From Merluccius polli (Eukaryota; Chordata; Actinopteri; Gadiformes; Merlucciidae), in NCBI GenBank assembly GCA_030340625.1, contig JAOPHQ010002365.1:1-64000 (forward strand): 64,000 bases of DNA, in the 5' to 3' direction. Shown here in pieces: positions 23,041 to 34,600 of the stretch. A program made the position numbers and the translations under genes. The notes beneath the pieces are model-generated. The model was given only the letters and a program-made list of their open reading frames with translations. It was not told where the DNA came from and ran no database searches. Position 1 is the first letter of the stretch, and every line of letters begins with the position of its first letter.

Positions 23041-23260
23041 ATGTGTAGGTAGGGATATTGTTTTAGGTAGTGTTTTAAATCAGTCAATTTGTTTTATTGC
23101 AGTGTAGTTCCCCTTTGGACCAGTGGATGGCGCTCAGGGCTTATAACCATGTTATTATATACAGCTTGTGTACCTTTAAGTCAAACCTGATGCTTTTGGC
23201 ACTTGCTGTTTCTAGTTGTGTAATGTATGAAGAAAGGAAGACTTGTGAAACTGATTTCTC

Positions 23261-23323
<63 letters not shown>

Positions 23324-23567
23324 TATGTACGTGCGTGTGTGTGCGTATGTGTAGGTAGGGATATTGTTTTAGGTAGTGTTTTAAATCAGTCAATTTGTTT
23401 TATTGCAGTGTAGTTCCCCTTTGGACCAGTGGATGGCGCTCAGGGCTTATAACCATGTTATTATATACAGCTTGTGTACCTTTAAGTCAAACCTGATGCT
23501 TTTGGCACTTGCTGTTTCTAGTTGTGTAATGTATGAAGAAAGGAAGGACTTGTGAAACTGATTTCTC

Positions 23568-23640
<73 letters not shown>

Positions 23641-26600
23641 TATGTACGTGCGTGTGCGTGTATCAGTCTCTGTCCCTCTACCTCAGGCGAAGGCAGGTCC
23701 TTCAATGGTTGCTCTCGGAGGGGCTTGGTGAGGAGCTTGCTGCCAAGGATGGAGCGCAGGTCCCTGGCCATGACCGCCTGCTGCTCCACGGAGCAGTGGT
23801 TCTCCAGCGACAGGGTCAGCGGGTACGGAGACGCCTGTCAGGAGCAACGCAAACAAGGGCTAATGTACAGCGAGTCGGTCATTATTGCGAAATAAACCTC
23901 CGACAGTGGGGACGCAGGACCCCGACGTGAGGGTTGACATTAGCTGTACATTGTCGCGCTTATTACACGGCTACTTACTTACAAAATCAACAATTTGACG
24001 CAAAATACGACAAACAAAAATTTATTTGCAAAAGTATAGCTAAAAAGCTAATATATGGTTGTTCGCTGTTGTTTTATTTGTATTTCTGTAACCGACTTGT
24101 GCACTTTCTTATTTTAGGCTCTAATGTTGCAATTTTGATAATGTTGCGCTTTTTATCTTGAGATGTAACTATTTTCCCCAAAAATGTATCCGCTAACTCG
24201 TCTTTCTGATTCCAATTTCTACTCTGCACTCTGTCCAGTTAGAAACTTTAATTAACTTTTGTGCAGCCCTTTTTTAGCACCTTTTTTTGTTACTCCCATT
24301 TTGATTGCATGCTTCACGTGCAAGTTGCTTGGGATAACGGTGTCTGCCTAATGACTGTAGGTCAATGTTAGGGTACAATGTTTGTTTACTTTGAAGGCGT
24401 ACTGGGCGATGGTCTCGATGACCTCCTTGAAGGGCACCTTGGAGGTGAGCGTGTGTCCGTGATAGATGACTGGCTCTCCTCGCTCCCCGTCCCAGCAGTC
24501 CAACTCCACGCAGCGGCAGCCTTGATTCAGAGCCCTGCAGCACACACACACACACAAACACACGCACGCGCGCACATACACACACACACACACACAATTA
24601 TCACACAGCTAGATCATTTCCAAAACCTAGTTAAGAATAGTCCTGGTATTATTTTACACAGCTTGGCTGCAGTAGACAGCCCCCGCCCTGACTTCTGGAC
24701 CACAGTCAAGAGATGCCCCTGTGCTCACTTCTCGCATCTGTGCGTCAGCAGAGCATGGACTGGAAATTAAAAACAGGTGCATGCACATACCTTATCACCC
24801 TTACCACATACCATAGTTAAAAACGGGCCATTGGAATTTTTTATACAGAATTTGTCATGCCTTAAAATCTTGAATATCTGCCTGTGGTGGCAAAATGATG
24901 AATGAATGAGGCATGGGTTAACGTTTCCCATCACACATAACTTCATGTTTATTTGACTACGTTCAAATAAAGGCATGCTTGTTGATACAGCCCCTTACTG
25001 CAATTGCCGTCTCAGAAGGATTCACAAGCCTAGATTGATGTTGTGTTATTATTTGATGAGAAGTACGGGTGTCACGATTCTCCAAATCCACGATTCGATT
25101 TGACTTTTTATTTTAAGGTCACGATTCGTTTGATTTTCGATTTAAACAAATGATAAAAAAAAGAAATAGATAGATAAATAGATCATTGGTTTTATGCCCT
25201 GACAACTTCAAATTCTTCTTTAAAAAGATAGGCTACATGGTATGTGTGATATAACCACTTTATACCATGGACAGGGTGAATACTCGATTCTGTTTGGCTG
25301 GGGAGGTGTGCATTATTTTTCGATAACTTGCACGGCCATGACACAAGCAGCCTTATCACCGGTCTAAAAATTAATGCGCTAAACAAAACATTATTAACTG
25401 TCAACTTGGACCGGACTTGGAGGTACTATGTTTAGAAAGCTTCCCCGTTGCTATGTCGTTACTAAGATTGTCTCTATTTACTGGAGTAATAAGGTAACGT
25501 CTGCATTCCATATAAATCTCATGTGAACTGACATTAGGCATTAGTCAGACCCAGGCATTAGTCAGACCCATATATTTCTCTGGTCATTTGCCTCTGGTTG
25601 TTTGTTTACAGGCACACACAAAGTAGTGTGAGCTAAAAGTTGTACTTTTGAGCAGGGCTTGAAAACGAAATTATTTTTGAATCGTTCCGCTCCGAACGGA
25701 ACCGGTATATTTAACGTTTTCGTTCTTGCGTTCCGCCACCAACATATCGTTCCTGAACCGGTTCGGAACGTAAAATAACGTTCGTTCTTAACGTTCCGGC
25801 AGTGTTATTGGGCCTAGTCTATTTTTGTGGTCGATACCTTACAATAGACCTAGTTATTGGTATATAACCAGGGTGGTGGTGGGAATTTGTGACAGCTGAG
25901 CTTAGCGGGCGGCGAAGTGAACGCGGCAACCGGAATTTTCTTTTTTTTCATGAAATAGGCTATGCTTTTGTGAAATTTTATAGGCTATATAGAGAACGAA
26001 AAAAAACCGTTATTAACCGGTTTTGGGGATTTCAGAATAACGTTTCTGTTCCGGAACAGTTGAAGACCATTTGGTTTTCGTTTCCGTTTCCGTTCCTCGT
26101 AAAATTCAGTTCGTTTTCGGTTTTCCTTTTCGTTCCTTGAACCGGTTCGGAGCCCTGCTTTTGAGACAGAATTACCCCAAACTATGAATCAACACCCTTA
26201 TATTTGTATTGATTCGTAAGTGGCCATGGTATGAACGGGATAATCCACTCCAAGGTGTGCATGTATCGAAACATAATGCACAACGCAGGGGCTAAGAACC
26301 CCCAAAGCAGTGTATTATTACACCTTGTTGTGGATTATCCCTTACTTATTGACTTAATCAGCTGAACTCAAAATATTCTTTTGCAGCGCTTTGAGTGTAT
26401 TGTTTTTGCGTTGTCACAGAAACATCTGGTATATTTGACCGTTGTTTTAAATGTCGGATTTGTAGTGCATTGATTCAGAACTGTTAAAAAAGGCAGAGGT
26501 GTCTCGTTATTATCCCTTACATATTTCTTTAGGAATGTACCACAATAAGGCCATATGGTAAAATTGAAATATTTATTTAAACTATAACAAAAACGTATTT

Positions 26601-29600
26601 CACCAAATTGGTAAAATAACTGTTTAACACAAAAACAAAAAGAAGAGCCATTAGATGACACATTTATTTATTTATTTTTTTCGATCCTGTCGATCCTGCT
26701 TTTGATTTTGATTTTTGAAATTGAAAGCTCATTTCGATCGATCTTCGATTTTCGATCTTAGAACTTCGGAATTGTGACACCCCCACATTGAGAAGCCCTG
26801 GAGCTGAACGACAATCCCCAAAACACAGAGGGAAAACGAACAATGGATGCATAACGAATAAACCGGATCCCCAACTTTTCGGGGTGTGGCATTCGCCACA
26901 AGTCCCCACATGTTGTGCATGTGTTGTCTGCCAAGGTCTTCTAAGGTCTTGTACCTTCTATCAAGGCTTACCTACGTCTCTCTCTGTCTCTCAGTACCTG
27001 ATGTAGGGCTCGGTGCTGCTGGTGCCGGTCACCTGGTCCTTGGTCAGGTAGGTGTTGTGCGAGGAGGAGATGAAGTAGTCGGTCAGCGGGCGGCTCATGT
27101 CCTGGTGGACCTTGGCGTGGTCCGGGTTGAATATGTCATTCTCCAGGGACAGCATGTACATGGTGAAGCCGTTTTGGGTCATGAGCTGGTTCCTCTGGGC
27201 TGCACGGAGAGGGGGGAGGGGGGGGGGAGCAGCTTGTTATCTCTAACTAGCCTAATGGTCAGCTAGAGCATCTTAATTGTTTGACTAAGAAGGGGAAAAG
27301 ATTTAGCCGTGAATGGTCAAGTCAAGAAGAAACTGCTTGTACTTAAAAGGAGAACCAAACAACCCAACACCTAACAGATTGGTTTGCATTATATGACTCC
27401 CTCTCTAGGTTAAACACATGCTATTGCGTGCATAACCTGTTATTGCACTGTAATTGTAATTGTATTTTTTTTTCTTTTGTTAAAAAATGTGTTTTAGGTT
27501 AGTTCGGCTTGAGTGTGTAAGCAATCCACCCATGGCTCGATCAATCTAGCGATTGAGTGATTTCTAATTCAATTTGGTCCGTAAAGCGCACTAATCTAGA
27601 TCTGAACGCAAGAGATGTCATGGCTTCATGGTCGGGGTTTGTATGTTTGTGTTTAGGACCCACCCCATTCATTGAGCTCAAAGCTGAGTATGAGAGCCTG
27701 CGCGTGTTGGAGGGTCGCGCCCTCGCCCTGGTCGCCCAGGAAGTCCCGCAGCTCGGCGGTGGAGAGCACGCAGCCGTTGCTGGAGTAGTGTCTGAACACC
27801 GCGTCCAGCTCCGGCCGCCGCAGCAGCTCCCGGCAGAACTCCTCGATCTCCTTGTGGTGCAGGCGGCCGTCGCACGACCTGTCGCACTTCTGGTACGCGT
27901 GAAACGAGAGAGCGCGCGCGCCAGAGAGCGAGAGCGATAGAGAGAGCGATAGAGAGAGCGATAGAGAGAGAGAGAGCGATAGAGAGAGAGAGAGCGAGAG
28001 AGAGAGAGAGAGAGAGAAAGAGAAAGAGACAGACAAACTGAGTCAGATAAACAAACAGATTGAGTACAGAGGCAGTAAGATCAGGATCAGATCATCTGGT
28101 CGACATTCCATTGTGTTTGTGTCGTTACTGCTGCAGTATAAAAATAGACTCTTCTCCAGGATCCACATCCATCGGCTCTGAAGAGTCCAACTAGCTAAAC
28201 CTCCCTGTCCCGAGAGTGAGTTTCAGCCCCATAGCGAACACCAGACACTGACCTTGAACAGGGCGCGAGCGTATTGCTCGTTGAGGTCGATGTTGATCAT
28301 CTGCAGCAGCCGCTTCACCTCGTCGTAGCTCATCTTGCCATCCTGGTTCTCGTCGGCCCGCCTCAGGTACCCAAGGATCCAAGTGGCGCAGGGACGGGGT
28401 TAGGGGAAGAACAGAACCAGGTCGTATCCCTACCATCGTCAGAACACGCGAGGCGGCCGGTGTGTGTTTCGGGACGAGCGATGCGGTTTGTGTTTGTAGA
28501 AATAAGCGAAATATGGGTTGGATGGGTCAAAAAACTGTAAAAGAAATTAGGTTTTTGCTCCACGCTTGTTATCGACACGGTCCTTTTACCGTCGCAAGGG
28601 TCTCTTATCTAGAGATAATTCTACCCCCTAGATAATTCTATTCCCGGTATCTTACTTCCCATGAGCTGTGTACTCTAGTTAACAGTTCCCGAAGTGGGAA
28701 GAATACAAACATGACGTAAATGAAATGATGTAAACATGGACAAAGTAATATCCGAAACATGTAACCGAAACATCCAACACAACTAGTGTCCAACACCACT
28801 AACCACACCACACCCTAAACTAGTGGTGGGCCATTATCGGCGTTAACGTGCTGCGTTAACGCGAGACTCTTATCACGCGCTAAAAAAATTATCGCCGTTA
28901 ATCTATTCTCAAAGTTGGGTTGGGAGCTGGGTCTATACCGGATTTCCACCAAGGAAGGTAAGCGCCGCGGAACGGCTGCACTGCGGAACGCAGCCGTTCC
29001 CCCCCCCCGGTCAACAATCGCGCACCTCTCCCCCTCTGGTCAACAATCGCGCACCCCCCCTCCCACACACACACACACCTTAGGTAGCACACGCATATTA
29101 TGAATGCCTTCGACAGAATTCAAATGAGCCATTTTAATCTAGATTAATCTAGATTAATTCCAAGATTACAGTTAGATTAATCTAGATTAATCTATGCCCA
29201 TCACTACCCTAAACACATTAGGATATTGGTCGAGCTTTTCCTTCTGGGACATGTTGGCCACGCGTTCCTTCAAGGTCCGTATCCCCCGCACCCAGGTCTG
29301 GGCCTCGCCCTCGCAGGGACACAGCAGGTCCAGGCTCTTCCTGGGTCCCCGGAAAACCACGGTGAAACACTGGCTCTCCGGTACGGAGCCGGACAGCTGC
29401 CGCAGCGCCTCCGACTGACAGCCCTCTCGCACGCACTCCACCTCCGATACGCTGACTGGGGGAGAGGAGAGGAGAGGAGAGAAAGAGAGGGGGAAGAGGA
29501 GAGGAGAGGAAAAGAGAGGAGAGGAGTGGAATGGAGTGGAGACGATAGGAGAGAAGTAGACAGGAGAGGAGAGGAGAGAAAGAGAGGGGGGGGGAGGGGA

Positions 29601-31626
29601 GAGGAGAGGAGAGGAGAGCAAAAGAGAGGAGAGGAGTGGAGTGGAGTGGAGTGGAGAGGAGAGGAAAAGACAGGAGAGGAGAGGAGAGGAAAAGACAGGA
29701 GAGGAGTGGACAGGAGAGGAGAGAAAGAGAGGAGAGGAGAGGAGAGGAAAAGACAGGAGAGGAGAGGAGAGAGAAATGGAGACGTTTATTAGCACCTTAT
29801 TATCGTCACCGCAGGGCTTATTTAAATTGAGCAATTGGAAGTATCAGTGTGAAGCTAAATACATACGGGTGGGTCTTACAACATACTACAGTGTGCAGAA
29901 CAGCTAGAGTGAACAATGTGGAACACATGTTTCAAGTCGGTTTCGACAGCTATCTGACCGAATACCAAAACAGCAATAGGAGCGAGTAGTAAAAAAGAAA
30001 AACGATTAACCAGAGAGAGTCAAGTGTCAAACGCAGGGTATCATAAAGTGATATCGCAATGTGTTGCTCGGTAACCAGCCGTTTTAAAACATGACCCACT
30101 GAGGCCTAGCGAGTCTAGCTCTGCCAGCCTGGATAAAATTAACCTGCAACACCAGCCGCGGAAAAAAAACAAAAACACTGTGCCACTCCTGTGTGAGCTG
30201 TGCTCTTAATTAAATCTCACCAGTGGCTCGCTGGGTTCAGGGTGACATGTGGGCAATTTCTCAGGTTACTGCAAAAGATATTTTTACCCCCCAATGCTGT
30301 GGCGCGAAGGCATGCCACGCATTTCTTGAAAATCTTTTTTTTTTTTTTTATCTTTTTGCCGTTCGGCAATAAGAAAAACAATCTAATATTTGCTGTTAAA
30401 GGGCAAGGGCATACTGTTCATATATAGCATGTAATATCTGTAATGTAATATCTAACATCTAATAGTAGCTCCGTCTTGACACATGCAATTATCTAATATT
30501 GTGCAAGAACCATTTTGTTTGTAATGTGAGGGCTTGGTAAACAGAGAGTCTGTGTGTCCGTGATGATCCGCTCAGGAGGCCAGCAACCAGCCTGCCCTCA
30601 CAATGGCCTCTTTCTCCTGACGCATGCCTTTCAAACCCCCGTTTGTCTCCTCTTCAATCAACCAATCATACACTCAAGAGTGTGTGTGTGTATGTGTGCC
30701 CACCGTGATTCACTCCCCCCCCCCCCCCCCCGCCTGCGAGTGTTAAGAGTCCGAGTCGAAATGCACACAGCAAGTTACAGCTCTCAACGCAGTCTCCCAC
30801 TGCCTGAGTTTTGAGTGTGTGTATGTGTGTGTGTGTGTGTGACCCACCCCCATTCCTCCCCCTTTTCTTCCCCTTCCTCACCCCCGGGCCCCAAGAGCAA
30901 ACAAAAGCCACAGACGGGGCATTCCAGACGGACGGCAGACAACAGAGTTACGGTTGGTGCGGGTCGTGAAGGTGGTAAAAGGTCACAAAGGGACAGAGAG
31001 AAGACACACACACACACACAGCCTGAAGGACAGGTGAAGGAGACGTTTGTGATCGTGCAAAAATATACTCACGTCGCGAGCATTCAGTGTTTTCTTACTT
31101 AAAGGAAATTGACTTTTAACCTTGTTGCCCTTTTCCGATAGGATAAACAGGCTTGTGCCATTGCGAAAGGGACACTGGTCCTTTGACCTACATAAGAACC
31201 AAAGGTTCTTATGTAGGTCATGTTATTCACGTGTTTGTATCACTCATCGACATACCTATGAGTCTAAACAGCGACGTTAACCAACGGCGTGCCCACAGTG
31301 TTAGTCATTGGTCCTCAGTGTGTGCAGTAAACCTCCTCTCCAGGGTTAGTTTCCCTATTGTAGACCTTGGGGGCAGGAGGACCGTGTTTACAATTCCCGC
31401 AGCCAGTTTAACTGAGGGCCCCTAGAACGGTGAGGTCAGCGAGCATTAAGCCAGGACTGAATACGCGGTGTCCTTCTCCGTGCCAAATACCCTCCAAGTA
31501 ACGCTTTGAGTGGAACAACTTGTTTTCCTCAATTACATCACAACCCAGAACTTGGTCACATGGGGTGCGCGGATGTGCACTCACGAAGGTGAACACTCAT
31601 GCAGTTGAGAGAGAGAGGGAGAGGGA

Positions 31627-31666
<40 letters not shown>

Positions 31667-34600
31667 AAGAGCCAGAGTGAGAAAGAGAACATGAGTGCAT
31701 GCAGGGGGGGCAGGTGGAGGAGTGAGGGAGTGAGGAAAGGAGGGAGGGAGGAAGGGAGGGGTTAAGGGATGGAAGAGGCAAAATGAATGAGAGAGAGAGC
31801 GCGAGCGTGAGAGCGAGCGAGGTTCAGAAAACAAAAAACGACATTCCCAAACCCTAATGAGCTGCTTAAGGATTACTGCCTCTTGTACCATGGGGATGGT
31901 CTTAACCAGGGAGGTCACATGCTTCTGATAACCAGCCTGCACTCTGCCCTGCCAATCATATGATACATTTATAAATGCTTTCTAAGCTACTAATCAAATG
32001 CAGAACTTGTTTAAAATGGGATAGACAAAGAGCAAGAGGACAATGTTATATATTGACGATGAACTGACGAGGACAATATTAACTCAAAGATGCCAGGTAA
32101 AAAACTCACAGCAAAACGCTGACTAAAGGAGTTTAGCGACAATAACATGGAAGTGCTTATGAAACTCATATCAACTTTTATTACGCCACATCAAATCCAC
32201 TTCCCCCTTGTTCTGTTTTTTCTTCACTTTCTTCTGATAAACCCTTTCAACATGTCCAAAAGTCCATCAACTGTTGATAGTTTTGAAATGAAACCCTTTT
32301 TTTAGCCCATACATGTAAGGCATACTATATTGATTTATCAATATGAGCTTAAATATTTAAGAGCACCTTTCATTAATCTCAATACACTTTACATGTAATA
32401 AATAAAAAACTAAAAAACAATAACAAAACCAAAAAGTGAGAAAGTATTGCTTATTTTACTGCACAAACTAATTTGCCGAGCACTTTGACAGGTGGGTCAC
32501 GGCATGAAAAGGTTTTTGGGTCCTGCTTTAAAAAAGGTTTTTGGGTCCTGCTTTAAAAAAGGTTTTTGGGAAGTCCTGCTTTAAAAAAGGTTTTTGGGAA
32601 GTCCTGCTTTAAAAAAGGTTTTTGGGTCCTGCTTTAAAAAAGGTTTCTGGGAAGTCCTGCTTTAAAAAAGGTTTCTGGGAAGTCCTGCTTTAAAAAAGGT
32701 TTTTGGGAAGTCCTGCTTTAAAAAAGGTTTTTGGGAAATCCTGCTTTAAAAAACGATAACAACAAGGCACCTACATGTCTGCTGCGCCTTGGCCCTGCGG
32801 GAGCTCTTGGTGGTCTCGCACCAGACGGTGACCCCGTCCTCCAGCAACCGCAGGATCCGGCTCTTCTGCCACCGGGACGAGCGCACCTTCACCATGCTGG
32901 AGCCCTGCATCATCGTCTGGATGTCCTCGTTGTCCTGCACACCTGCAACACACGTCAGCACGGGGAGCGTTAAACATGCACCGTGCAGCGTCGCCACTGA
33001 AGCATATACTCCATTAAAGAAACAGTTGAACTAGAAAGTCCCCCCCGGGAAAACCTCAGATACTGTTGTCCGTAACTGTCATCTGAAAATGATATTTATA
33101 ACTGCTGCTAATGGGAAAACGTACATAGTGCAGCTTTAACTAGCCTGAAGGATTGATGTCCTTCAATGTATTTTATGTTTTAATGTATATAGCAGATTTT
33201 CCATTGCACGATAAACGATCGGTGGTTCACAATGAGCTCCTATGGTGTTTACGTCATCGCGTAGACAATAATAACGAGAGACGCGTATCATTGTGTAATT
33301 TCCCACTCCCTTTTCTTCCCACCGATAACGAGTCATTATCTTCACAGTCACAGTCATTGTTAGAAAAATGTGCTTCTTTTCAGCAGCTGACTTGGCTAAC
33401 GTTTGTGTACACAGTGCACACCCTGCCTACACTCAAAGCAGTAGTTAATGTTTTATACATAAACCTGGAGCGACGTCCCTCGACCCCCACAGGAAGGGGC
33501 TCCGGGTATGGTGCTGTTGAGATGTGTTGTTTATGAGTGTTATCTCAACGAAAAGACATAATTACACACACAGTCATTAATGAGCGCTAGACAGTACGCG
33601 CCATCATTCACAGTTCCCACAACATCGATTCAGCTTAGCCGCTGTGTCATTAAATGATCATTAAAACGGTAATTGAATCCGTTGGGGAAAAAGGAAATTG
33701 ACATTTATCGTTTATTATTATTATCATTAATCAGCACAATAAAAACTACACAGCCGGGGTCCTTTAACGAGGTAAATAAAATGCAAAAAGGAGGAATAAT
33801 ATTTGGAAAGTGATTTTTGTGGACTAACAGACACCAGGATTATCGATATTTACATTAAAAACAACAGCAGATGGAAAAATCCTTCTTGAATACACCGACT
33901 AACTGCACGTCACCACCAGGTATCAATTTCCAACCGCTCCAATGATCCCAGCTGGTAATGGCTAGGTAGCTACAAACAAAAAGTCAGACAAAACAATGTT
34001 TGTGTTGAATCACTGCAGGGCTGCTTCTAGAATCTGCAGCACCCCCCCCCCCTCTATGTCCCCTATTCACGTTTTCATGCACCCGGCTCTCTTTTTCACA
34101 CCAAATCGACTGTAACCGCTTCACTCGTGATTGCCCTGCGTGCCAAATAGCCAAGTGAGTTCCTCGCTGGCTACCTAGGCTACAGCACAACAGACACACT
34201 CAGACCCCTCCAAGTACCCCCCCCCCCCCCCCCCCCAGATCCGCCTGACTATCCGCTGTTAAATGGTGAAACCACATGGACGTATAACAACAACTGCATA
34301 CCGCCATTGGTCACAGATTTAGTTCAAAGAAACTTGCTGGGAGGGAAAAGAAAACACGAAAAAGACTAGCACCACACTCTACCACTAACCCCCACCACCA
34401 CCACTAACCCTCACCACCACCACTAACCCCCACCACCCGCTAGCCTTGAACCACAACAACCCAGTTTCCTACTAATACTAAGCAGACGGTTCCCCAACAC
34501 AAGGCATTCCTCTGGGCTGAGCACGGTGGCAACCTCAATCACAGGAGGTTTTCTAACCACACAAAAGGTGTCCAAGCAACCCTGATGGACTGTGTGTGTG

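Larger units (their letters stand above)
25064..26787. mobile_element. outer hAT-like element with nested insertions
   Basis: Left TACGGGTGTCACGATTC and right GAATTGTGACACCCCC are inverted termini. Flanks ATGAGAAG (25056-25063) and TTGAGAAG (26788-26795) match 7 of 8. Interior is AT-rich with CGATTTTCGAT motifs and is split by copy C of the element at 25257-26515. Confidence 0.65.

Noticed and set aside
28362..28367. GT-AG acceptor (CCTGAG) for plcd3 exon 4
   Set aside because: It would delete the conserved HWI-GYLR residues and has no pyrimidine tract; the AC boundary keeps them.
29187..29834. 215-aa minus open frame across exon 3 and the pentamer array
   Set aside because: Only 29227-29455 is coding; the upstream part is (TCTCC)n translated as Ser/Leu/Pro, and the tail is intron and transposon.
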